Part shown: piece by piece, positions 1 to 8,225 of the stretch
How the letters are laid out: each line of letters starts with the position of its first letter
Position numbering within the stretch: position 1 is the stretch's first letter
NCBI GenBank assembly: GCA_035697485.1
Contig: DASSCU010000033.1
Span: 50,169-114,168 of the forward strand
Source of the DNA: Actinomycetota bacterium
GTDB taxonomy: Bacteria > Actinomycetota > UBA4738 > HRBIN12
Reading direction: 5' to 3'
DNA: 64,000 nucleotides
Notes under the pieces: model-generated
Told to the model about the DNA's origin: nothing
The model's database searches: none
What the model saw: the letters and a program-made list of their open reading frames with translations, nothing else
Position numbers and translations under genes: made by a program

Positions 1-1156
1 CCGACCCGGCCGCCGATCCGCGCCCCGGGCCCACCCGGATGCCCTGCTCGCGCGCGTGACGGATCAGGTCCCAGACGATGAGGAAGTAGCCGCCGAAGCC
101 CATGTTCGTGATCACGTCGAGCTCGTGGTCGATGCGCTCGCGGATCTCGGGCGTGATCTCTCCGTAGCGGGCCACGGCGCCCTCGTCGACGAGCTGCCGC
201 AGGTAGGCGTCGCGGTCCATACCTCCCGGCGTCTCGAAGCGGGGCAGGTGGTACCGCTGGTGGGCCGGCGCCCGGTCGCCGTACACGAGATCGAGCTCGA
301 CGCTGTCGGCGATGTCGAGGGTGTGGTCGCAGACCTCGGGTGCCTCGGCGAACACGTGGCGCATCTCCTCCGCGCTCTTCAGGTAGAACTCGTCGGCGTC
401 GAACTTCAGCCGCTTCAGGTCGGTCTGCACCTTCTGCTGTTGGATGCAGAGCAGCACGTCGTGCGGCTTCGCGTCCTCCTTGAGGGAGTAGTGAAGGTCG
501 TTCGTCGCCACGACCGGGATGCCGAGGTCGCGCCCGAGGTCGAACTGCTGGCGGAGGATGCGGCGCTGTTCGCCGATGCCGTGGTCCTGTACCTCGATGT
601 AGTAGCCGTCGGCGCCGAAGATGTCGCGGTACTCGGCGGCCGTCTCGCGAGCTCGCTCCCGTTGGCCGTTCAGCAGCTGCACTGACACCTCGCTCGACAG
701 GCAGCCAGACAGGCACGTGATGCCCTCCGCATGCTCGGCCATCAGCTGCTTGTCCATGCGGGGACGGTGGTAGAAGCCCTCGAGGTAGGCGGCGGAGACG
801 AGTTTGAGGAGGTTGCGGTAGCCGGCGTCGTTCCGGGCGAGGAGGGTGAGGTGGTAGTACTTCTCCTCGCTCTCGCCGGGGTTGCGATCGAACCGTGAGC
901 CTGGGGCGACGTAGGCCTCGACGCCGATGATCGGCTTCACGCCCGCCGCCCTGGCCGCCTCGAAGAACCGCAGCGTGCCGAACATCGATCCGTGGTCGGT
1001 GACGGCGACCGCCGGCATGCCGAGGCGTTGCGCTTCGCTGAAGATCGTGGGTGCGCCTGGATTCGACGAGGGAGGCTCGATGCGGGCCGCCCCGTCGAGC
1101 AGCGAGTACTCGGAGTGCACGTGGAGGTGGACGAAGCCGTCGCTGCGGTCGGTCAT
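1..1156 (-). CDS. dnaE: DNA polymerase III alpha subunit, N-terminal part (runs off window)
   Basis: This is the replicative polymerase catalytic subunit. About 385 residues lie in the window and the reading frame is still open at base 1. It begins with the PHP domain: HLHVHSEYS near residue 10 keeps the H-x-H metal ligands, and AVTDHGSMFG follows. The visible end reaches GPGRGSAAG, the conserved start of the palm region. ATG at 1154-1156 fits the family N-terminus. Its intact PHP histidines contrast with the altered ones in the second DnaE of this window (33363-36644), so this copy is taken as the housekeeping enzyme. Two DnaA-box-like sequences lie upstream. Identification is secure; the 3' part is outside the window. 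Confidence 0.95.
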   Translation of the reverse strand, partial: MTDRSDGFVHLHVHSEYSLLDGAARIEPPSSNPGAPTIFSEAQRLGMPAVAVTDHGSMFGTLRFFEAARAAGVKPIIGVEAYVAPGSRFDRNPGESEEKYYHLTLLARNDAGYRNLLKLVSAAYLEGFYHRPRMDKQLMAEHAEGITCLSGCLSSEVSVQLLNGQRERARETAAEYRDIFGADGYYIEVQDHGIGEQRRILRQQFDLGRDLGIPVVATNDLHYSLKEDAKPHDVLLCIQQQKVQTDLKRLKFDADEFYLKSAEEMRHVFAEAPEVCDHTLDIADSVELDLVYGDRAPAHQRYHLPRFETPGGMDRDAYLRQLVDEGAVARYGEITPEIRERIDHELDVITNMGFGGYFLIVWDLIRHAREQGIRVGPGRGSAAGS

Positions 1157-1184
1157 GTGCGGTGTGCGGCTCCTTGCGGGGCGG

Positions 1185-1228
1185 ATATCCACAGCTTCCC
1201 CGGCGGCTGTGGAGAACTACACCGGTGT
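1185..1228. promoter_or_regulatory. Inverted DnaA-box-like pair and palindrome upstream of dnaE
   Basis: ATATCCACA (1185-1193, plus) and TTCTCCACA (minus, 1208-1216) each differ by one base from the DnaA box TTATCCACA. They sit within an 8-bp perfect inverted repeat TCCACAGC/GCTGTGGA (1188-1195, 1206-1213). A 10-bp palindrome ACACCGGTGT follows at 1219-1228. The region is 30-75 bp before the dnaE start. DnaA control is inferred only from the sequence match. Confidence 0.35.
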
Positions 1229-1270
1229 GATTCGAGCGGGTGACCAACCTACGCCGGGCCCTTGGGGTCG

Positions 1271-2170
1271 TCAAGGCTGCAGGTCGCGGGCCCTCTCGAG
1301 GGCGTCGGTGAGGTCGGCGGGCAATGGTTCTTCCAGGTCGACGTGCTCTCCGGTGAGGGGGTGGTCGAACGCGATCCGCCATGAGTGCAGGAACGGCCGA
1401 TGCAGGCCGAGGGCGGCCGCGTCGTCCCCGCCTCCCCCGTACGCGCGGTCGCCGAGGATCGGATGGCCGATCGCCTGCAGGTGCACGCGGATCTGGTGGG
1501 TCCGCCCGGTGCGGGGTGCCGCCTCGAGGAGCGTGGCGCGGCGTAGTCGTTCGCGGACCTCGAAGCCGGTCTCGGCCGTCCGGCCCTCGCTGTGGTCCAC
1601 GACGATGCGCTCGGCCCGGCGACCGAGGGGCGCGTCCACGGCGAACGTCTCGTGCTCCACCCGGCCACGCACGAGCGCGAGGTACCGGCGCTCCACCTCG
1701 TGACCTCGCAGCATGCGCGACAGCTCCTCGTGGGCGTCGTCGGTCTTCGCAACGAGCATCAGCCCCGACGTCCCGGCGTCGAGCCGGTGCACGATGCCCG
1801 GACGCAAGGGACCGCCGGCGTCCGACAGCGGGATGCCCATGCCGAGCAGGCGGTTCACCAGGGTGCCGGTGCGCCGCTGCTCCGTGGGGTGCGTGATCAG
1901 CCCCGTCGGCTTCGCGATCACCAACAGGTGTGCGTCCTCGAACCGGACCGGCACTGGCGGGCCCTCCGCCGCGAGCGGTTCATCGACCCGGAACTCGACC
2001 TCGAGCCGTTCGCCACCGCGGAGCCGGAAGGACTTCGGGCGCACGACGCCGTCGACGAGTACGTGTCCATCGGCGATCGCGCGTTGCACGTCCGCCCGCG
2101 CCGCTCCGGAGAGCCGGGCGATCACGGCGTCGAGTCGACCGGCGTGCCCGACGAACGTCTCAGCGCTCAT
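1271..2170 (-). CDS. rluD: Large-subunit pseudouridine synthase, RluD family
   Basis: This enzyme isomerises uridine to pseudouridine in 23S rRNA. An N-terminal S4 RNA-binding domain (about residues 15-75) precedes the RluA-type catalytic domain. The catalytic motif HRLDAGTSG contains the essential Asp near residue 128, and RTHQIRVHL follows later. I chose ATG at 2170 (299 residues) because it gives the normal family N-terminus; it overlaps the lspA stop by 11 nt, indicating translational coupling. An in-frame start at 2239 would add 23 low-complexity residues and is unlikely. The exact uridine target cannot be read from the sequence. Confidence 0.92.
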   Translation of the reverse strand: MSAETFVGHAGRLDAVIARLSGAARADVQRAIADGHVLVDGVVRPKSFRLRGGERLEVEFRVDEPLAAEGPPVPVRFEDAHLLVIAKPTGLITHPTEQRRTGTLVNRLLGMGIPLSDAGGPLRPGIVHRLDAGTSGLMLVAKTDDAHEELSRMLRGHEVERRYLALVRGRVEHETFAVDAPLGRRAERIVVDHSEGRTAETGFEVRERLRRATLLEAAPRTGRTHQIRVHLQAIGHPILGDRAYGGGGDDAAALGLHRPFLHSWRIAFDHPLTGEHVDLEEPLPADLTDALERARDLQP

Positions 2171-2705
2171 CGACGGCGTGTCCGCCCCGCGCCGGCGATG
2201 CGCCCCCGCCGACGGCAGCGTCGGACGTCGCCGGGTCACGGTTCCCGACGAACGAGCTCGCGGCCAGGATCACCGCCCCCACCACGATCGAGGCGTCGGC
2301 GATGTTGAAGACGGGCCAGATCTGCAGGTCGATGAAGTCCACGACCTGTCCCGAGAAGAACTCCTCACCGCGCGTGAGCCGGTCGGTCAGGTTCCCGACG
2401 GCGCCGCCGAGCACGAGTCCGAGCGCGACCGCCGTGAGGAGGTTCGTGTGCCGGAACGCGGTGACGACGATCAGGATCGACACGAGGATGCTCGCCGTCG
2501 CGAAGAACCACGGGGCGTCCTGGCCCAGGCTGAACGCCCCCCCTGGGTTGGTCGCGAAACGGAACGTCAGGACGCCCGTGATCACCTCGATCGGATCGTC
2601 GGCGAGCCGCTGCTCGGCCCAGACCTTCGTGAGGCGATCCAGGAGGAAGACCAGTCCCGCGACGGAGAAGAGCCAGATCGCTCCGCTGCGCCGAGCGCGG
2701 TCCAC
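2160..2705 (-). CDS. lspA: Lipoprotein signal peptidase (signal peptidase II)
   Basis: This membrane aspartyl protease cleaves signal peptides from diacylglyceryl-modified prolipoproteins. The product has about 181 residues and four hydrophobic segments. The catalytic aspartates sit in GNLTDRL and FNIADASI. The likely start is GTG at 2703-2705, giving VDRARRSGAIWLF just ahead of the first membrane helix. Longer starts would run into the upstream dksA-like gene. It lies 5 nt after that gene and overlaps rluD, so the three are probably cotranscribed. lspA-rluD adjacency is common in bacteria. Confidence 0.93.
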   Translation of the reverse strand: MDRARRSGAIWLFSVAGLVFLLDRLTKVWAEQRLADDPIEVITGVLTFRFATNPGGAFSLGQDAPWFFATASILVSILIVVTAFRHTNLLTAVALGLVLGGAVGNLTDRLTRGEEFFSGQVVDFIDLQIWPVFNIADASIVVGAVILAASSFVGNRDPATSDAAVGGGASPARGGHAVDER

Positions 2706-2710
2706 GGCCG

Positions 2711-3094
2711 TTACCGGCGCGACTGCGCCTGCGCGTCCTTGATGCAGAGGTCGACGTAGGGCAGCGCCTTGATGCGCGCCTTCTCGATCGGCTTCCCGCA
2801 TCGATCGCACGTGCCGTAGCTGCCGTCGTCGATGCGCCTGAGCGCACGATCGATCTTGGCCAGCAGGTCCCGCACGTTGTTCTCGATGGACAGGTCCTTC
2901 TCGCGCTCGAACGTCGCCGTCCCCGCATCGGCCGACTCGTCGTCGAGGCCCACGTCGCCCGCGAGCTCGGACTGGGTGGCCGCGAAGGCTTCCTCCTCGA
3001 TCGTGGCGAGCTGATCGCGCAGCTCGACCCGTTCCTCTTCGAGGCGTCCCTTGAGGTCGCCGATCTCCTTGGCGGTGAGCTTGGTCTGGGCCAT
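2711..3094 (-). CDS. DksA/TraR-family zinc-finger protein
   Basis: This 127-residue protein has a coiled-coil N-terminal half (LKGRLEEERVELRDQL) and a C-terminal zinc-finger segment beginning YGTCDRCGKPI. The family binds the RNA polymerase secondary channel or acts as a small regulator. Only three of the four usual cysteines are present: CDRC is followed about 17 residues later by CIKD, with Asp in place of the last Cys. A TACCCT hexamer ends 9 nt before the ATG and may be a near-leaderless promoter. The family assignment is good; the regulatory target is unknown. Confidence 0.85.
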   Translation of the reverse strand: MAQTKLTAKEIGDLKGRLEEERVELRDQLATIEEEAFAATQSELAGDVGLDDESADAGTATFEREKDLSIENNVRDLLAKIDRALRRIDDGSYGTCDRCGKPIEKARIKALPYVDLCIKDAQAQSRR

Positions 3095-3143
3095 GGTCGG
3101 CGAAGGGTAGCAGATGGGGCCCTTCAGAACGCGTCGTCGCAGG

Positions 3144-3407
3144 TCAGAGGGGGTCTAGCGCCCGTTCGAGGTCGGCCTCGGAGACCCCGTCGACCGCGAA
3201 GACCTTGACCCTGGAGCGAGCCCCGGCGCGCAGGGTCACGGCGCTCGGTGGAACGCCGACGAGCGCGGCGAGCGCGGCGGCCGCCTCCGTCGTTGCCCTC
3301 CCTCGCTCGGGGGCGGCCCGGACCCGCACCACGACCTCGCCGGAAGGCCCCTTCACGACCTCGGTCCGGCCGGATCGAGGCATCACCCTCACCGTCAGGC
3401 TCGCCAT
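3144..3407 (-). CDS. DUF167 (YggU) family protein
   Basis: This small 87-residue protein matches the DUF167/YggU fold, with the conserved pattern V-x-P-x-[SG] (RVMPRSGRTEV) and APERGRATTEA. Its function is not established. ATG at 3405-3407 gives the typical N-terminus MASLTVRVMPRSG. A TATGAT hexamer on the minus strand at 3424-3429 is a plausible -10, with only about 10 nt of leader. The gene is divergent from the ileS T-box leader, so the two share an intergenic region. In many actinobacteria DUF167 genes lie near ileS and divIVA. Confidence 0.85.
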   Translation of the reverse strand: MASLTVRVMPRSGRTEVVKGPSGEVVVRVRAAPERGRATTEAAAALAALVGVPPSAVTLRAGARSRVKVFAVDGVSEADLERALDPL

Positions 3408-3424
3408 GGCATGTAACATGCCAA

Positions 3425-3745
3425 TCATAGGCAACGACGGGAACGCGCCGCGCGGATCCGTGAGGCCGGAGCGAGCCGGGGGTGGTGGGAGCCCGGCGCC
3501 GAGCCCCGCGTGGACATCATCCCCGAGCCCCTGCCCGAGCCGGCCGAGGCGGCCGTGGGAGGCGCAGGCGGGTTCCGCCCGTGACAGCGGGGGGCCTTCC
3601 CTCGAAGGCCGCGAGCGGCCGCGACCCGTGAGGGCGCGGCAACGCGGGGTGGTACCGCGGGGCAGACTCGACGCCTCGTCCCGGCACCGGTGGGGCGGGG
3701 CGTTGCGCATCTGCGGGCCTCGCACGGACGGCGGCGAGGGAAGGA
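3425..3745 (+). promoter_or_regulatory. T-box leader of ileS
   Basis: The 340-bp non-coding stretch before ileS holds the hallmark T-box sequence: AACGCGGGGTGGTACCGCGG at 3641-3660. Its TGGT (3650-3653) is complementary to ACCA, the 3' end of uncharged tRNA with discriminator A, as in tRNA-Ile. A downstream CGTCCC follows at about 3678. A candidate isoleucine specifier ATC occurs at 3516-3518, in GGACATCATCC. The ileS ribosome-binding site AAGGA (3741-3745) ends the element. I see no U-tract terminator, so translational control, known for actinobacterial ileS T-boxes, is likely. The stem I boundaries are uncertain. Confidence 0.85.
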
Positions 3746-3751
3746 CTGGAG

Positions 3752-6700
3752 ATGGCGGCGTTCGAGCCGGTCGACACGAGGGCGAGCTTCCCGGAGATCG
3801 AACGCGAGATCCTCGCGTTCTGGAAGGAGCGCGACGTCTTCCGCGCCTCGCTGGCCCGACGCGAGGGCGCGCCCCTCTGGATGATCTACGAGGGGCCTCC
3901 GACCGCGAACGGCAAGCCGGGCGTGCACCACGTGGAGCCTCGCACGTTCAAGGACGTGTACCCCCGGTTCAAGACCATGACCGGCCATCTCGTGCCTCGC
4001 AAGGGAGGATGGGACTGCCACGGGTTGCCGGTCGAGCTCGAGGTCGAGAAGGAGATCGGCACGACCGCCAAGCGCGACATCGAGGCGTTCGGCATCGCCG
4101 AGTTCAATCGGCGCTGCCGGGAGTCGGTGCAGCGGTACGTCGGCGAGTTCGAGCGGCTCACCGAGCGCATCGGCTACTGGGTCGACCTCGACGAGGCGTA
4201 CTGGACGATGTCGACCAGCTACATCGAATCGGTGTGGTGGTCGCTGAAGTCGCTGTTCGAGCGGGGCCTGCTGCAGGAAGCCGACAAGGTCACGGCCTAC
4301 TGCCCACGATGCGGCACGGCCCTGTCCGACGCCGAGGTTGCGCTCGGCTACCAGACCGTCGACGACCCGAGCGTGCACCTGCGGTTCCCGATCGTGGAGG
4401 CGGACGACGCCGGGCTCGTGGGCGCCTCGATGACCGTGTGGACCACGACGCCGTGGACCCTGCCCTCGAACACGGGGGTCGCGGTCGATGCCACGGCGGA
4501 CTACGCCGAGCTCTCCCTCGACGGCGAGCGGCTGATCGTGGGCGCACCGCTGCGGGAGGCCGTGCTCGGCGAGGGCGGCGACCTCGTCCGCACGATCCCC
4601 GGGGCGGCGCTCGTCGGCGCCCGCTACGAGCCGCCCTATCCCAACGTCGACGACGCCCATCGCGTCGTCGCGGCCGACTTCGTCTCGATGGACGAAGGGA
4701 CCGGCATCGTGCACCTCGCCCCCGCGTTCGGCCCCGAAGACCTCCAGATCGGCCTCGAGCAGGGCTGGCCCGTGCACAAACCGGTCGGCGACGACGGACG
4801 GTTCACCGATCTCGCGCCGGTGTTCGTGCGTGGACACTTCGTGAAGGACGCCGACCCCAGAATCGTCGAGGACCTACGCGAGCGCGGTCTGCTGCTGCGC
4901 TCGGGGACGTACGAGCACAGCTACCCGTTCTGCTGGCGATGCAAGACGCCTCTCCTCTACTACGCGCGAACGTCTTGGTACGTGCGCACGACCCAGGTGA
5001 AGGATCGCCTGCTCGCGGTGAACGAGGGGGTGCACTGGTTCCCGGACCACATCAAGCACGGGCGTTACGGGAACTGGCTGGAGAACAACGTCGACTGGGC
5101 CCTGTCCCGCGAGCGGTACTGGGGCACGCCGCTTCCGGTCTGGCGTTGCCCGGCTGGTCACCTGCGTGCCGTCGGCTCGCTCATCGAGCTCGGCGAGCTC
5201 GCGGGTCGCGACGTCCGCGACGTCGATCCCCACCGGCCGGCGATCGACGACGTGACGTTCGCCTGCGCCGAGTGCGGCGAGCCGGCTCGCCGGGTTCCCG
5301 AGGTGATCGACACCTGGTACGACTCGGGCGCGATGCCGTTCGCGCAGTGGGGCTACCACCCCGACCTGGGCCGCGGCCTCGAGGACTTCGAGCGGCACTT
5401 CCCCGCCGATTTCATCTCCGAGGCGATCGACCAGACGCGCGGGTGGTTCTACACGCTGATGGCCGAGGGCGTGCTGCACTTCGACTCGACCGCCTACCGC
5501 AACGTCGTCTGTCTCGGCCACATCATCGCGGCCGACGGGCGGAAGATGTCCAAGTCGCTCGGGAACATGTTCGACCCCTGGGATGCGTTGGACCGCCAGG
5601 GCGCCGACGCCCTTCGCTGGTTCATGATCACGAACGGGTCGCCGTGGGCGTCCCGGCGCATCGGGCACGAGGTGCTCGACGACGTGGTGCGGCAGTTCCT
5701 CCTGACCCTGCGCCACGTGCACGCGTTCTTCGTGACCTACGCGACCGCCGACGGGTTCGACCCTGCGTCGCCTGCACCCTCCGTCGCCGACCGGCCCCTG
5801 CTCGACCGGTGGGTGCTGTCCCAGCTCGCACGCACGGTCGTCGCCGCCCGCGACGGCCTCGACGCCTACGACGCCACCGGCGCGGGCCGCCGTATCGAGC
5901 GCTTCGTCGACGACCTCTCGAACTGGTACGTGCGCCGCTCGCGCCGCCGGTTCTGGAACCCCGGCGGCGAGGACGCAGCCGACGCGTCGGCGGCGTTCCA
6001 CACGTTGTTCGAGTGCCTCGTCACGGTCTCGACGCTGCTCGCTCCATTCACGCCGTTCATCGCCGACGCGATATGGCGGAACCTCGCGGCCGGCCGGGCC
6101 GGGCGGCCCGACTCGGTGCACCTCGCCGACTACCCGGAGGCCGACGTTGCGGCGATCGACGACGCGCTCGATGCCGCGATGGAGGCCGCGCGAACGATCG
6201 TCGGGCTGGGTCGCACCGTGCGGACCGAAACGAAGACGCGGGTGCGCCAGCCGCTGGCCGAGGCCGTCGTGCACCTCCCGGGCAGCCTCGAGGGCCTCGA
6301 ACCGCTGCTGGAGTTGGTCGCGGAAGAGCTGAACGTGCACCGGGTCGTGTTCGCCGAGTCCGTAGGGTCGTTCGGCAGATGGCATGCGAAGCCGAACTTC
6401 AAGGCGCTGGGACCGGCGCTCGGACCACGGGTGAAGGAGGTGGCGGTCGCGTTGGCGGCCGACGACGGCTCGCTCGCAGGCGAGCTCGCCACGGGCGCCT
6501 CGGTCGTCGTGCGCACCTCCGACGGCGGCGTCACGCTCGGGCCCGGCGACGTCGATCTCTCGCAGGATGTCCGCGAGGGCTGGGGGGTCGCGAGCGAGGG
6601 CGGTGTCACGCTCGCGCTCGATCTCAACCTGACGGACGACCTGCGGCGCGAGGGGGTGGCAAGGGAGCTGATCCGCGCGATCCAGGAGGCACGGAAGGCA

Positions 6701-6922
6701 GCGGGTCTCGAGATCTCCGACCGCATCCAGCTCGGCGTCGATGCCGGACCGGTCGTGTCCGACGCGCTCACCGTCCACCGTGACACCGTTGCCGGGGAGA
6801 CCCTTGCGGTCGACGTGATCCACGGTGAGGTCGAAGGCCCCGCCGTGGACACGTCGATCGACGGCGAGCCTGTGCGGATCAGCGTGCGCCGAGCCGACTA
6901 CGCCTCGCCCGCACGCGCCTGA
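3752..6922 (+). CDS. ileS: Isoleucyl-tRNA synthetase
   Basis: This class Ia synthetase charges tRNA-Ile. It has 1056 residues, matching the long eukaryote-like IleRS type. The HIGH-like region is GKPGVHHV near residue 55, WDCHGLPVE follows near 88, and the KMSKS signature is DGRKMSKSLGN near residue 595. Zinc-type cysteine pairs are visible (CPRCGTA, CWRCKTP, CAECGEP). The start ATG at 3752 has AAGGA 6 nt upstream. Expression is probably set by the preceding T-box sensing tRNA-Ile charging. Its 3' end overlaps a small minus-strand frame by 44 nt. Confidence 0.97.
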   Translation: MAAFEPVDTRASFPEIEREILAFWKERDVFRASLARREGAPLWMIYEGPPTANGKPGVHHVEPRTFKDVYPRFKTMTGHLVPRKGGWDCHGLPVELEVEKEIGTTAKRDIEAFGIAEFNRRCRESVQRYVGEFERLTERIGYWVDLDEAYWTMSTSYIESVWWSLKSLFERGLLQEADKVTAYCPRCGTALSDAEVALGYQTVDDPSVHLRFPIVEADDAGLVGASMTVWTTTPWTLPSNTGVAVDATADYAELSLDGERLIVGAPLREAVLGEGGDLVRTIPGAALVGARYEPPYPNVDDAHRVVAADFVSMDEGTGIVHLAPAFGPEDLQIGLEQGWPVHKPVGDDGRFTDLAPVFVRGHFVKDADPRIVEDLRERGLLLRSGTYEHSYPFCWRCKTPLLYYARTSWYVRTTQVKDRLLAVNEGVHWFPDHIKHGRYGNWLENNVDWALSRERYWGTPLPVWRCPAGHLRAVGSLIELGELAGRDVRDVDPHRPAIDDVTFACAECGEPARRVPEVIDTWYDSGAMPFAQWGYHPDLGRGLEDFERHFPADFISEAIDQTRGWFYTLMAEGVLHFDSTAYRNVVCLGHIIAADGRKMSKSLGNMFDPWDALDRQGADALRWFMITNGSPWASRRIGHEVLDDVVRQFLLTLRHVHAFFVTYATADGFDPASPAPSVADRPLLDRWVLSQLARTVVAARDGLDAYDATGAGRRIERFVDDLSNWYVRRSRRRFWNPGGEDAADASAAFHTLFECLVTVSTLLAPFTPFIADAIWRNLAAGRAGRPDSVHLADYPEADVAAIDDALDAAMEAARTIVGLGRTVRTETKTRVRQPLAEAVVHLPGSLEGLEPLLELVAEELNVHRVVFAESVGSFGRWHAKPNFKALGPALGPRVKEVAVALAADDGSLAGELATGASVVVRTSDGGVTLGPGDVDLSQDVREGWGVASEGGVTLALDLNLTDDLRREGVARELIRAIQEARKAAGLEISDRIQLGVDAGPVVSDALTVHRDTVAGETLAVDVIHGEVEGPAVDTSIDGEPVRISVRRADYASPARA

Positions 6923-7112
6923 GGGTGCCGTCGGCGAGCGCGACGAGGGCGAGCGAACCGGTCACGACCGCGAGCCCGACGAGCAACGCCCCTCGTTCGA
7001 CGGCGAGGCCCGCGAGCAGGCTCACGAGGCAGAGCGCTCCCAACCCCAGCGCGGCGAGGTAGCGTCCGGCGACGTCGCGCCCGTACCGCCGTCCCCCGTG
7101 AGGGTCGGTCAG
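6879..7112 (-). CDS. Possible small two-helix membrane protein after divIVA (non-standard start)
   Basis: A minus-strand frame of about 77 codons ends at TGA 6879-6881, inside the ileS 3' end. It encodes two hydrophobic segments (LGLGALCLVSLLAGL and LLVGLAVVTGSLALVAL) and has the strong GC-rich third-position bias of real genes here. No ATG, GTG or TTG precedes the first helix. The only natural start is CTG at 7110-7112, which overlaps the divIVA stop as CTGA, the same geometry as the ATGA/GTGA couplings elsewhere. I do not recognise the family. It may instead start at an internal GTG or TTG, or be a decayed gene. Confidence 0.4.
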   Translation of the reverse strand: MTDPHGGRRYGRDVAGRYLAALGLGALCLVSLLAGLAVERGALLVGLAVVTGSLALVALADGTLRRVRARRSRLGAR

Positions 7113-7882
7113 TCCTCGCCCCAGAACAGCTCGCGGAGGGATCGGTCGCCCTCGGAGTCCGCCTCGCCTCGGGAGGCGGCCGCGGTGGCCGGCTCCTCGA
7201 CGATGCGGACGGTGTCGTCGCCCTCGGGCACGCGGGTGGTGTCGTCGCTCTCGGGCACGCGGGTGGTGTCGTCCGTCGTCGCCTCGGAGGATCCTCGGCC
7301 TGCCGGCGGGTTGGTCTGGGGACCGGAGGGCCGATCGCTCGCCGACTCGGTCGTCACCGGCTCGGCCTTCGCCTCGGACCCTTGGCGAGGCGCAGCCGCG
7401 GCCGTCGCCTCAGGGCTCGATCGCGCCGACTTCGCCATGCCCTTGACCGTCTCGGCGTGCTCCTGCACGAGCCCGGCCAGCGACTGGAGGAACTCGCGTT
7501 CCTGCGCGATGAACGCGGTGACGGCCGCCCGTTCCTGCGGTCCGTTCGGGCTCGCGGTCGACCCCGTGGCTGCGGTCGCCCGGGCCTCCGCGAGGATACG
7601 CGCCGCCTCCGCCCTCGCGCGCGCGATGATCTCGTCCGCCTGCCGGGCAACGTCGCCGAGGTCCGGCGTTCCCACGACCGGGGCAGCTCCGGCGCGCAAG
7701 CGGTCGACGTCGGCCGTCAGGGCCGTGAACGAGTCGGTGATCTGGTCGAGGAACTCGTCCACGTCGCGCATCTTGTAGCCGCCGAAGCGCGAGACCCGGA
7801 ACTCCTTCTGCTGGATGTCGGCGGGGGTGAGCCGCGTCGGCGCGGCGACCACCTCGCCCAACCCTGTGTCTTTCTTGCCCAT
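7109..7882 (-). CDS. divIVA: DivIVA domain protein (Wag31-like)
   Basis: This is a coiled-coil polar or septal scaffold. Residues 17-60 match the DivIVA N-terminal domain (RLTPADIQQKEF, GGYKMRDVDEFLDQI), which binds curved membrane and recruits cell-wall growth machinery in actinobacteria. A coiled coil follows (about 75-150). The C-terminal third is low-complexity and acidic, with a short tandem repeat DDTTRVPE near residues 203-220, and ends LRELFWGED. The product has 257 residues. It lies at the end of the dcw cluster, 13 nt after yggT, as in other actinobacteria. Confidence 0.92.
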   Translation of the reverse strand: MGKKDTGLGEVVAAPTRLTPADIQQKEFRVSRFGGYKMRDVDEFLDQITDSFTALTADVDRLRAGAAPVVGTPDLGDVARQADEIIARARAEAARILAEARATAATGSTASPNGPQERAAVTAFIAQEREFLQSLAGLVQEHAETVKGMAKSARSSPEATAAAAPRQGSEAKAEPVTTESASDRPSGPQTNPPAGRGSSEATTDDTTRVPESDDTTRVPEGDDTVRIVEEPATAAASRGEADSEGDRSLRELFWGED

Positions 7883-7895
7883 GAACCCCTCCTGG

Positions 7896-8156
7896 TCAGC
7901 GGCAGAGCGCGGTCTGCAGCACGAAGATGATGATGAACGCCACCACGACCGAGAGGTCGAACATACCTGCCGGGGGGATGATGCGCCGGAGCGCGCGCAG
8001 CGGTGGCTCGGTCACGTCGAACAACAGATCGTAGGCGGAGCGGAGCGGACCTGTGGCGGGCGGGTGCCACCCGGCGAGTTGGACCCAGCTCAGGATGACC
8101 CGCACGAGCAGGATCACCCAGACGAGCGTGAGCGCGACGCAGATGAGCCGGTTCAT
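7896..8156 (-). CDS. yggT: YggT family membrane protein
   Basis: This 86-residue integral membrane protein has two hydrophobic segments (about residues 3-25 and 66-84) linked by a loop with the family motif DVTEPPLRALRRIIPP. YggT proteins are found beside sepF and divIVA in actinobacteria, Firmicutes and cyanobacteria (YlmG). They are linked to division or membrane organisation, but the biochemical role is unsettled. A TAGCCT hexamer (minus, 8166-8171) ends 9 nt before the ATG, so a near-leaderless internal promoter is possible. Confidence 0.9.
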   Translation of the reverse strand: MNRLICVALTLVWVILLVRVILSWVQLAGWHPPATGPLRSAYDLLFDVTEPPLRALRRIIPPAGMFDLSVVVAFIIIFVLQTALCR

Positions 8157-8225
8157 CGGGTCGAGAGGCTAACAGCAGGACCGGAACCGGGTCGCCGAAC
8201 GCCGATCCGGGCGCGAGAACGGGCG

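Noticed and set aside
3205..6783. Very long plus-strand frame of 1192 codons alongside ileS
   Set aside because: It is a +1 shadow of ileS with Arg/Gly-rich low-complexity translation, an effect of high GC.
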